Shown one piece after another: positions 1 to 9,700 of a stretch of DNA of 64,000 bases; position 1 is the first letter of the stretch, and each line of letters opens with the position of its first letter. The stretch is taken from assembly GCA_029202985.1 (NCBI GenBank), contig CP119316.1:868001-932000 (forward strand), written 5' to 3'. Below the pieces are notes generated by a model, which was not told the origin of the DNA, ran no database searches, and saw only the letters and a program-made list of their open reading frames with translations. A program made the position numbers and the translations under genes. Source of the DNA: Candidatus Andeanibacterium colombiense. GTDB taxonomy: Bacteria > Pseudomonadota > Alphaproteobacteria > Sphingomonadales > Sphingomonadaceae.

Positions 1-729
1 CTCGATCGCCGCGCGCTCGGGTCCTTCGCCAAGGATCACCAATTGCCATTCGGCCGGCAGCGAAGCGAAGGCGCGAACCATCGCCGGCAGATCCTTCACC
101 GCACGCAGGCCGGCGAGCGTGCCGAGCCAGAACTCATCGTTGCGTTTGACCAGGTTGGGCAGCACGTCGCGCAGCGGCTGCTTCGCATAGCCGGCGGTCG
201 CAATGCCGTTGGCGATGCGGTGGACCCGGCTGCGCGGCTGGTGCCACACCTCGAGCGCGATCCGCTCGAGCCCGCGGGACGGCACCACCAGCCCCGTGCT
301 GCGCCCGAGCGCGAGCCGGCGATAGAGATTGCGCTGCGGCTTGAGCCGCTCCGCCTCGTCCGCGTTGAACCCATCTTCGTGATGGATCAGCGGCGCGAGC
401 CCGAACGCGGCCACATAGAGCGTATGCGCCATCACCGCATCCATCGCGCCCCAATTATAGCTGAGGATCAGATCGTAGCCGCGCATCGCCTCTGCCAGCC
501 GCTTGAGTCGGCCGAGCCCCGGAAAGCCCGCAAGCGGTGGGAACTTTTCCGGGTAAGCGACTGAAACATCTTGGGACACATGCGCAGCCGCAGCGAAGGC
601 CCCCGGCTGCGCCGAGACGATATCATGCGTGAAATCGCGCCCGAAGGCGTTGATGAGCCGAACCGAGCGCAGCTCCTTGCCCCCGGCGTCGAAGCTCGAC
701 TGGAGGTGGAGGATGCGCTTGGCGCTCAC
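1..729 (-). CDS. Glycosyltransferase, family 4-like (3' end outside window)
   Basis: Open frame from a GTG at 729 running off the left edge; 243 codons are visible. The N-terminus reads as a first Rossmann half (KRILHLQSSFDAGGKEL), with a mid-region LIHHEDGFNADEAERL and the linker-type motif VILGEGPERAAIE near the edge, as in GT4/GT1 sugar transferases that act on lipid-linked or LPS-type acceptors in the cytosol. The GTG overlaps the stop of the upstream hydrolase (GTGA), which fixes the start and suggests translational coupling. The donor and acceptor cannot be told from this fragment. Plus-strand open frames here have no family resemblance. Confidence 0.75.
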   Translation of the reverse strand, partial: MSAKRILHLQSSFDAGGKELRSVRLINAFGRDFTHDIVSAQPGAFAAAAHVSQDVSVAYPEKFPPLAGFPGLGRLKRLAEAMRGYDLILSYNWGAMDAVMAHTLYVAAFGLAPLIHHEDGFNADEAERLKPQRNLYRRLALGRSTGLVVPSRGLERIALEVWHQPRSRVHRIANGIATAGYAKQPLRDVLPNLVKRNDEFWLGTLAGLRAVKDLPAMVRAFASLPAEWQLVILGEGPERAAIE

Positions 730-1595
730 GCCGTTTTGGCCAGCAGGCGGGCGATCGCCTTGACCGCCTCCGGTTCGCCGAGCGTGGGTGTGTGCCCGGT
801 GCGGGCGATGGTGAGGCTCTCGGCGCCTTCCAAATCTTTGGCCATTTTCCTGAGCGTTGCAGCCGACAGTATGTCGGACAAAGCGCCCCGGACCACCAGC
901 ACCGGCCGCCCGCGCAGCGCCCGCCACGCCGGCCACATATCCGCCGCGGGCGCGTCCGGATCCACCGGGGTGTTGAACGGTTCGGCGATCTTCATATCGT
1001 AATCGAACACGATGCGGCCATTGCCCGAGACCGTCATCAGCCGCTTCGCCATCTCCAGCCAGTCCGACACCGCATAGGTCGGGAACAGCTGCGCGCTCTG
1101 TTCGCGCAGCGACCGGGCCGCGTGCATCCAGGTCGGGAACGCCCGCCCCTGACCGACATATTCGCGAATCCGGGCGATACCCTTCGGCTCGACCGCGGGG
1201 CCGATATCGTTGAGCACCGCCCCGGCAATGCGCTCCGCGCCGGTCGCCGCCAGCATCATCGTCAGCAGCCCGCCAAGCGAGGTGCCGATCGCGACGTAGC
1301 GTTCGATCGCGGCCTGCTCGAGCAGCGACTGGAGATCGGCGAGATATTGCAGCGGCATGTAGGTCGCCGCATCCTTCGCGTAATCGCTTTCGCCTCGCCC
1401 GCGCAGATCGACGCAGATCATCCGCCTTTTGCCGGCGAAGTGCCGCGCCAGCGGCTCGAAATCGCGGGCATTGCGCGTCAGGCCGGGGATGCACAGCAGC
1501 GGTGGCCGGTCGCCCGGCCCGGCATAGTCGCGATAATGCAGCTTGAGGCCGTCCGGCGCCGTCCAGAACCGGTTTTCGAAGGCGTTTGCGCTCAT
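726..1595 (-). CDS. Alpha/beta-fold hydrolase
   Basis: 289 residues, one complete alpha/beta hydrolase domain. The strand/oxyanion segment PPLLCIPGLTRN is followed by the nucleophile elbow GTSLGG (Ser106) and a C-terminal RTGHTPTLGEP carrying the expected catalytic His268. The acid is probably an Asp in the loop around VRGALSDIL. No signal peptide, so a cytosolic esterase, lipase or epoxide-hydrolase-like enzyme; the substrate is unknown. It is co-directional and overlapping with the glycosyltransferase and divergent from selO. The ATG at 1595 sits just before the fold begins, giving a normal length. Confidence 0.85.
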   Translation of the reverse strand: MSANAFENRFWTAPDGLKLHYRDYAGPGDRPPLLCIPGLTRNARDFEPLARHFAGKRRMICVDLRGRGESDYAKDAATYMPLQYLADLQSLLEQAAIERYVAIGTSLGGLLTMMLAATGAERIAGAVLNDIGPAVEPKGIARIREYVGQGRAFPTWMHAARSLREQSAQLFPTYAVSDWLEMAKRLMTVSGNGRIVFDYDMKIAEPFNTPVDPDAPAADMWPAWRALRGRPVLVVRGALSDILSAATLRKMAKDLEGAESLTIARTGHTPTLGEPEAVKAIARLLAKTA

Positions 1596-1657
1596 GCTTG
1601 AAACAACCCCCGGGAGCGAGCCTTGCGAAAGGTTCGGCGAAACCCCACAAGCATGGG

Positions 1658-3070
1658 ATGCGAGCCGAACCGCCTGCCCATCCCTATACGCCCGACCCGC
1701 AAATCCTCAAGCTCAGCGAATGGCTCGGCGATCCGGTGGCGGCGGCCGACTTTCCGCAGACGGAACCGCGCTTCCGCAACCGGCGGTGGGACCGCGCGGT
1801 GGGGCTGGACGGGCTGACCGACGCGGACTGGGTCCGCCATTTCGGCCGGTTCGAACCGCTCCCCGGCAACCTCCCGCAGCCGCTGGCGCTGCGCTATCAC
1901 GGGCATCAGTTTCGCCATTACAACCCCGATCTCGGCGACGGGCGCGGCTTCACCTTCGCGCAATTGCGCGATGGCGCCAATTACGGGCAGGCCGGGCGCC
2001 TGCTCGATCTCGGCACCAAGGGCTCCGGCCTCACCCCGTGGAGCCGCACCGCCGACGGGCGGCTGACGTTGAAGGGCGCGGTGCGCGAGATTCTCGCGAC
2101 CGAAATGCTCGAGGCGCTCGGGACCTATACGTCCAAGACCTTCTCGGTGATCGAGACCGGCGAAGCGCTGATGCGCGGCGACGAGCCCTCGCCTACCCGC
2201 TCGGCGGTGCTGGTGCGGCTGAGCCACGGCCATATCCGCATCGGCACATTCCAGCGCCTCGCGGCGTTCGAGCTGAAGGAGGAGATGCAGGAGCTGATCG
2301 CCTATTGCCTCGCGGAATTTCCCGGGCCGTTTCCAGCCGAAGACGTGCCGGGCTCCGACGATCCGGCGGCGATCCTGTTTCACCAGGTGGTCGAACGGCT
2401 GGCCGATCTCGCCGCGTCCTACATGGTCGCGGGCTTCGTCCACGGCGTGCTCAACACCGACAATATGAACGTCACCGGCGAGAGCTTCGACTATGGCCCG
2501 TGGCGCTGGCTGCCGCGCTGGGATCCGAATTTCACCGCCGCCTATTTCGACGAGCAGGGGCTCTATGCCTTCGGGCGTCAGGCCGAGGCGATCCACTGGA
2601 ATTGCGCGCAACTGGCGATCGCGCTGCGGCTGCTGGTCGACGCGCCGCCGCTGGTCGCCGCGCTGGAGCGGTTTCCGCGGCTCTATCACGCGGCGATGGC
2701 GCGGCGGTTCTGCTGGCGGTTGGGGGTGGCGAGCAACGGCACCGAGGCCGACATGCGGCTGATCGCGGCGGCCGAGACGGAAATGAAGGACCGCGGCACC
2801 GGGCCGGACGCCTTCTTCTTCGCCCATCGCGGCGGACGCGATGCGGCGGGCGCATGGGCCGAAGCGCTGACGGGCTACGAGGCCCTGCCCTCCGACCACC
2901 CCTATTGGGCGGAAGAAGCTCCGCAAGCGATGCTGATCGACGAGGTCGAGGCGATCTGGACCGCGATCGCCGAGCACGACGACTGGGCTCCGCTCCAAAC
3001 CAAGCTCGCGGCGCTGCGGCGGATGGGCGACGCGCTCGGCGAGCCGCTGCTGCCCGCGGGGCACGGCTGA
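1658..3070 (+). CDS. selO: SelO/YdiU-family protein adenylyltransferase
   Basis: 470 residues. The SelO fold is a pseudokinase that binds ATP inverted and transfers AMP to Ser/Thr/Tyr of target proteins. Visible landmarks are YHGHQFRHYNPDLGDGR, the ATP-binding region GTKGSGLTPWSRTADGR, and the metal and catalytic segment HGVLNTDNMNVTGE followed by FDYGPW. An in-frame ATG at 1586 would overlap the start of the divergent hydrolase, so the ATG at 1658 is preferred. Known SelO proteins usually end in a short tail with a Cys or Sec three residues from the end; this one ends EPLLPAGHG with no Cys, so the redox tail is missing. Confidence 0.85.
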   Translation: MRAEPPAHPYTPDPQILKLSEWLGDPVAAADFPQTEPRFRNRRWDRAVGLDGLTDADWVRHFGRFEPLPGNLPQPLALRYHGHQFRHYNPDLGDGRGFTFAQLRDGANYGQAGRLLDLGTKGSGLTPWSRTADGRLTLKGAVREILATEMLEALGTYTSKTFSVIETGEALMRGDEPSPTRSAVLVRLSHGHIRIGTFQRLAAFELKEEMQELIAYCLAEFPGPFPAEDVPGSDDPAAILFHQVVERLADLAASYMVAGFVHGVLNTDNMNVTGESFDYGPWRWLPRWDPNFTAAYFDEQGLYAFGRQAEAIHWNCAQLAIALRLLVDAPPLVAALERFPRLYHAAMARRFCWRLGVASNGTEADMRLIAAAETEMKDRGTGPDAFFFAHRGGRDAAGAWAEALTGYEALPSDHPYWAEEAPQAMLIDEVEAIWTAIAEHDDWAPLQTKLAALRRMGDALGEPLLPAGHG

Positions 3071-3122
3071 GCGGCGGTGGACTCCTCCCGCCGGACCTCG
3101 TCGCAAATCGCAAACGGCGAAC

Positions 3123-3587
3123 TTACGCCTCGAAAATGGCAGGCTCGATGATGGAGCGCGGCCCCCGGCCAAGCCGGTCGGCCATGCCCACATAGGCTGC
3201 GGCGATGCCTGCCCCGATCACCGCGAAAACGGCGAGCTGAAGCAAGGTCGCGCCATGCATCTTCGGGCTCGCCAGCGGCGCCAGGATCAGCCCCGTGGCC
3301 CCGCCCGCCACTATGCAGATCCGGTTGCCGGCTACGGTCCCGCGCCGGGTCACGGGCCAGAGCAAGGAAAGCACGATCCCCGCACTCGGCAGAGCGATAA
3401 GGAATGCGCCGAGCCAGAACAGCACGGCCATGGTCACCAGCCAGGTCAGCCCGGGCAGCCGGTCACCCATCGCAACAGCCATTGCCGTGGTCCAGATGAG
3501 CGAAAACGCCGTCGATCCGGCCATTGCGGCCGCGAGCACGGCGAGGGCGTGATGGCCAAAACGGCGCGGCTGGGTTTCTCCGGTCAT
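3123..3587 (-). CDS. Small integral membrane protein, unknown function
   Basis: 154 residues with about four hydrophobic helices (near residues 13-38, 47-73, 87-108 and 115-135) separated by short Arg-rich loops, so it is very likely an inner-membrane protein. No motif that I recognise. It starts at an ATG at 3587 and converges on selO, with about 50 bp between the two ends. Upstream lies the terminator of the giant surface-protein gene, so it probably has its own promoter in the 3588-3683 interval. Confidence 0.6.
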   Translation of the reverse strand: MTGETQPRRFGHHALAVLAAAMAGSTAFSLIWTTAMAVAMGDRLPGLTWLVTMAVLFWLGAFLIALPSAGIVLSLLWPVTRRGTVAGNRICIVAGGATGLILAPLASPKMHGATLLQLAVFAVIGAGIAAAYVGMADRLGRGPRSIIEPAIFEA

Positions 3588-3683
3588 GCGCGCCGCCTAG
3601 CCCGCCAAGCTGAAGAAATGATTGCCTCCGATCTGGCGCCGACCGCCTGACTGGTTCCCGGCGGATGCGGTTGTCCGCAAAGC

Positions 3684-3711
3684 AAAAGGCCCGGGAGTTT
3701 CCTCCCGGGCC
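3684..3711 (-). terminator. Rho-independent terminator of the giant surface-protein gene
   Basis: Perfect 10-bp GC stem (GGCCCGGGAG pairing with CTCCCGGGCC) with a four-base loop. On the minus strand it is followed by TTTT, about 30 bp after the stop of the autotransporter gene ending at 3743. Confidence 0.85.
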
Positions 3712-3742
3712 CTTCGTTTGAGGTCCAGCGGACCGGCGGGGC

Positions 3743-6700
3743 TTAGCTGCCCGAGCCGGGACCGTAGCTGATCTCGACGCGGCGGTTCTGCAGCTCGCGC
3801 ACACCATCCGCAGTCGGGACGCGCGGGTTGCTTTCACCGAAGCCCTTGGCGCTGATCGCCGAGGCCGGGATACCCTTGCCGGTCAGATAACCCTGGACCG
3901 AGGTATTGCGGCGGTTCGACAGGCCGACGTTGTACTGCGTGGAGCCCGAACGGTCGGCGTAACCCGCCAGCATGATCGGAACGCTTTCGCAGTTGCCATA
4001 GGCAGCCACGGCCGAGTCCAGAGTGGTCGCGGCTTCCGGCGTGATGTCCGACTTATCCCAGTCGAAGAACACGATGTACGGACCCTTGTTGCACACCGGC
4101 GGAGGCGGCGGCGGAGGGGGCGGCGGAGGCGGGGGCGGAGGAGGCGGCGGGGGAGGCGGCGGCGGGGGCGGCGGCGGCGGAACTTCCGCAGCCTTGCCGA
4201 ACGCCTTGCGGATCCCGAAGGTGCCGCTGTAGCCGCCGAAGCCGTCTTCACCGAACTGGGTGCCTCCACGCAGGAAGAAGCTCCAGCCGTTGTTGCCGTT
4301 GGCTACGCTGATCCCGGCAAGCGCTTCGCCGAAATCGCCCTTGGTGTCATAGCTGACCGGCAGGGTCGCCCCGGCGCTGAGCAGGTTGGTGACGTAGCCA
4401 CCTTCGAACTCGTGCCACCAGTTGCCCTCGATATAGGGCTCGATCACCGTGCCGCTCGGAGTTGCCCCGAGCGTGACGCCCAGGCGGCCGCCGAGACGGG
4501 TGCGGAAGGTTTCCGAATCCTGCACATCGACGCCGGTGCCGAGCAGCGTCGGCGTATCGTCGTCGAACATCGTCTTGCCGTAGCTGACGGTGCCCTTCGG
4601 CTCGAAGAACGCCCCGCCCGAACTCAGCGGCAGCTTGTAACCAAGGTCCAGCCGCGCGCCGAGCGTGGTATAGCCTGTCTTGAAGCTGTCGACGAAGCCC
4701 ACATCGTTGAGCAGGAACTTGGCATCGCCGAAGTCCGCCTTGACGAGGAGGTCAGCGAAGAACGGACCGTCGAGACGGGTGGCATAGGCGCCCACCGACC
4801 ACTGGTCGTAGCGGATGACCGAGTCCGAGATATCGTAATGGATATCCGACTTGGCCCAGCCGCCCAGCAGGCCGAACAGCCATGCCTGGTTCTTGCCGCT
4901 GTCCGAGGTACTTTCCGAACCGAAGTCGAAGCCGACCTGCACGCCGATCGTGTCCTGCGAGATCTGGTCGTCATAGGTATAGACGCCGCCCCCCGAGAGA
5001 CCCGCCGGAGTGCCGGAGGTGTTCGACATGTCACGTTCGATATTGGTCGCCAGGAACCGGCCCCAAACGCCCGGGGTGACCTTGCCGTCGCCGAAGGCGT
5101 TGCGCAGGTCCGCCGTGCGGTCGAGCCAGGTGCCGGTGGTGTCGTTCCACAGGTTCTGGGCGCCGTAACCGAGCATAGAGGTATCGTAGGCTTCGCGGTC
5201 CAGCGTGCTCGCGAGCACGAACTCGTTCGGATAATCGACCGGATCGACCTGGGCGGTGTCGCGCAGGTAGGAGTCGAAGCGGAACAGGCCCTTGTTGATG
5301 CCGCCATCGGTGGTGAAGGCACCGGCGGAAGCCGAGCCGCCGACCTGGGCGAACAGGATACCGTCATCCGCGCTGACATACTGGCCAGGCAGCGCCGAGA
5401 CGTCGTTGACGACCAGATGGGTGGTGCCGGTGATGTTGCCGTCGATCACCAGAAGATCGGCCACGCCGTTCGCCTGGAGCTGCGCATCGATCTTCAGCGT
5501 CGCCGCACCCGCCGAGGCGGCATAATTGCCGGTGGTGTAGATGAGATCGTCGGCGGCACCGTCCTTCATTTCGACCAGCTGCGAGTTGTTGAGCTGGTCG
5601 AGGCCGATGAACTCGAGGATCCCGTTGCGGTTGATCGTGCCGGTGTTGTTCAGCACGCTCGTCCCGTTCGGGGTGTCGAAGTAGACGTAGTTCGCCCCGT
5701 TCGAGTTGAAAGTGCCGCTGTTGTCGAAGGTCACGTCGCCATTGGTCGACTGGAAGTAGGTGTTCGAAGCCGGCCCCGCGGTGATCGTGCCCGAGTTGCT
5801 GAAGTCGATGTCGTCCGAAGCGATGAAGTAGTTGTCGCCATCGAACACCCAGCTGTGGTTGCTGGTGTTGCTGAAGGCGAGGCTCAACCCGTTCACATCG
5901 GCGCCCTGGGCATCCAGGAACACCGTGCCTTCGAGGTGACCGTCGTTCTGCACGTCGATCGTCTCGTTGGCATAGGCCAGGATCGAGCTGCCGCCGATAC
6001 CTACCGCATTCCCGATAGTCCCATTGACGTCGTTATGGATCGAGATCGAACCATCGGCGGCCGCGACGACCGTGCTGGTGAGGGAGGCGAGATCGCCCCC
6101 GCCGCTCAGCGAGCCATCGTTATAGATCGCGATGTCGTTCTCGCCCACGCCCGGATCGTAGGTCACGACAGCGATTGCCGGGCCCTGTGCGGTGACCGAG
6201 GCGTCGGTGTAGTTGTTGATCGTGGTCGAGCCGATGCCGAGCTTGACGGTGCCGATACCGACCGTCGGCGAAGGGTTCACCCCGTCCCCGACCGTGCCGT
6301 AATTGTCCACCAGCACATCGCCGCCGTCACCGAACGAACCCGCGCCAAGGCCGAGCACATTGGCTTCGACATTGCCGTTGTTGATCACGGTGGCATTGCC
6401 CGCGCCGATCGCCAGCGCCGCGGCGCCAACTTCCGGCGGATCGATGTCGCCATTGACGGTCACGGTGGCATCGCCGCCGATCGAGGTCGCGAAGGCACCG
6501 AACAGACCGTTGTCGGCGGTGATATCGCCGTTGGTGGTGATCGTCGCATCGTCCGCGAACGAGATCGCAATCACGCCCGAGCCATTGGCCGAGGTGATGT
6601 CGCCGGTGGTGACATCGACATAGCTGGCGATCGAGGTCGCCACGATGCCGGTGTCGTCGGAAACGATGCTGCCGCCTTCATTGTCGATCGACACATAGCC

Positions 6701-9700
6701 GCCGGCCGTGGCGACAATGCCAAGGTCGCCCGCGGTGATGTCGGTGCCGGTGAGGGTGAGCGTTGTGTCGTCGCCGCCGATCGTCACGATGCCGCTGAGG
6801 CCCGCGTCGATCTGGCCGTTCAGCGCGGTGATATCGATGTTGTTGCCGGCCACCGCAAGGATGCCGACGCCGTTGGCCGCATCGACCACCTTGTCCGCAT
6901 CGTCGACGCCGTCGCCGGTCAGCGTGACTGCTACATTGTTGACCGCTGCCGCCGAGATACCGATCGCACCTTCGGCCGTGGTGACGCCGTGGGTCTCGAC
7001 ATCGACATTGCCGTCAGCCGCGATCGCAACGATGCCGAGGCTCCAGGCCCCGCCACCGGTTGCATTGACCGTGCCGCTGTCGATCGTGACGTCGGCCCCG
7101 CTGCCGAGCGCGACCGCGGCGATGCCGGCGGTTGCGTTGACGGTGGAGGTCGCCGCGTCGATCGCGACATCGCCGCCGCCGATCGCGAGGCCGCCGATGC
7201 CCAGTTCAGGAGCGTCGGTGCCGCCGATGACCGAGCCGTTGGCGTCGATGTAGACGTTGCCCGAGCCGATGTTGACGCCGACCAGGCCGGCGCCGGTCGC
7301 GTCGACCGAGGCCCCACCGGTGTAGATCGAGGCGTCGGACGTACCGCCAAGCACGATCGCCGCCGCGCCGATTACCGGCGGGTCGATCGCATTGCCGTTG
7401 AGGTTCACGGTCGCCGCGCCGCCGGTCGAGATCGCCGCCGCGCCGAACAGGCCCTCGGCCGAGATTTCACCGTAGGAGTTGACCTCCGCGTCGCCGTTGT
7501 TGGCGAAGGCGACCACGCCGGTGCTGGCCAGGCCGGCCCCGGTCGCGTTCACCACGCCGCTGTCGATCGTCGAATTACCGTTCAGCGCAATGCCGGTGAT
7601 GCCCATCGAGGCATCGACCTCGGCGCCGCTGGCGTCGATCGTCGAATTGCCGCCCGCGAGCGAGAAAACGCCAACGCCGTTCGCCGCATCGACGGTGGTT
7701 TCATCCGCAACGGTGATGTCGACATCGCCGGCAGCGAAGCCGCCGACGCCGATCAGGCCGTCAGCGGTGGTGTTGCCGTGGGTGTCGATATCGACATTGC
7801 CCGCCAGCGCCACACCGATCACGCCGGTGCTCAGGACCCCGCCGGTTGCCGTGACCGAACCACTATCGATATAGACGTTGCCGCCGGTCGAAATGCCGGT
7901 GATGCCCATCGCCGCATTGACGGTGGAATCTTCGCCTTCGATGTCGACCTCGCCGCCCGCGAGAGCGATGACGCCCACGCCGTTGGCCGCAGTCACCGTG
8001 TTGCCGAGCAGATCGATATCCACATCGCCCGAGGCAAAGCCGCCGACGCCAATCAGGCCTTCGGCCGTGGTGTTGGCATGGGTGTCGATGTCGACATTGC
8101 CCCCTAGCGCCACGCCGATCACACCGGTGCTCAGCGCACCCGCGCCGTCCGCGTTGACCTTGCCGCTATCGATATAGACGTTGCCGCCGGTCGAGATGCC
8201 GGTGATGCCCATCGCCGCGTCGACCTTCGAGCCTTCACCTTCGATATCGACCGTGCCGCCTGCCAGTGCCAGCACGCCGACGCCGTTCTGCGCATCGACC
8301 TTGTTGCCGAGTAGATCGATCCCGACGTCGCCCGAGGCGAAGCCGCCGACGCCAATCAGGCCTTCGGCGGTGGTGTTTGCATGGGTGTCGATGTCGACAT
8401 CCCCGCCCATCGCGACACCAATCACGCCGAGGCTCAGGGCTCCGCCGCCGTCGGCATTAACCTTGCCGCTGTCGATATAGACGTCGCCAGAATCCGCCAA
8501 GCCGACGATGCCGACCAAGGCATCGACGTTCGAGTCTTCGCCTTCGATGTCGACGTCGCCGCCGCCCATCGCGACGCCCAGCACGCCAACGCCGTTCTGC
8601 GCGTCAACCTTGTTGCCGAGTAGATCGATATCCACATCGCCACCGCTATCCGCAATGCCGCCCACGCCGATCAAGCCCGAAGCGGTCGTCTTTCCGTGGG
8701 TATCGATGTCGACGCTGCCCCCGCCGGTAGCGACTCCGAGGACGCCAATCCCCAGCGCACCGCCGGTGGCATCCACCTTGCCGCTGTCGATCCAGACGTT
8801 GCCGCCGCCGGCTGCGACACCGATGATACCGGTATCGCCCGCAACCTTCGAACCCTCGGCCTCGATATCGGCATCGCCGCCACCGAGTGCGAAGGCGCCG
8901 ACGCCGAGTGCCGGCGGAGTGCCGTTCTGGCCGATCTTCGCGTCCTCGACGTTGACGTTAGCATCGCCCGAACCGAGGTTGAGGGCGAGCGCGCCCACCC
9001 CGGTCGCGTCGATCGTGGTGTTGTTGGCATTGACGGTGGCATCGGATGTCCCGCCCAGCGCCAGCGCCGCAGCGCCGATCACCGGAGGATCGATCTTCAC
9101 GCCCTCGTCGAGATTGACCGTCGCCGAACCGTTCATCGAGATCGCTGCCGCTCCGAAGGTGCCGCCATCGACCGAAATATCGTCATGCGCGTTGACCGTG
9201 GCATCGCCGCCGAGGCTGGCCGCGACTACGCCGCCGCCGATTGGGACGGTAATGCCGCCCAACCCTCCCGGCAGCGTCATGCCGCTCGAACCGGCGGTCA
9301 CCTTGCCGGAATCGATCGTAACGTTGCCGCTCGCAGCACCGACGATGCCCGAGCCGTTCTGCGAATTGACGGTGCCGCCGGTGGTGTCGATCGTAACGGT
9401 GCCGAGAAGCGCAATCCCCTGCACACCGGTGCCGTTGACCGTGTCGACCGAGCCGAAATCGTTTTTACCGCCTGAAATATCGACGTCGCCGAGCAGCGAC
9501 GTCGAGCTAATGCCGCCGTTGGTGGCGTCGATCGAGCCGTCGTTAACGATGGTCAGGTCGCCCGTGGTGTAGGCGTTGATGCCGATATTGCCGATCGGGC
9601 CGCCGTCTTCTGTGCCGATCTCGCCGTGGTTGGTGATGGTGTAGTCACCGGCGCTGGGCGCCGCGATCCCGAGCGGGGCGCCGCCTACATGGATACCATC

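Noticed and set aside
4023..4232. 69-residue plus-strand frame that is almost all glycine
   Set aside because: Direct antisense of the poly-proline linker.
4412..8107. 1231-codon plus-strand open frame
   Set aside because: It is the antisense of the GC-rich repetitive passenger, with a D/R/V-biased composition, no ribosome binding site and no domain. Open only because the minus-strand gene lacks the needed codons.
7575..8785. Regular repeats considered as a CRISPR array
   Set aside because: Units are about 303 bp, in frame with a protein, with no unique 30-40 bp spacers and no cas genes.
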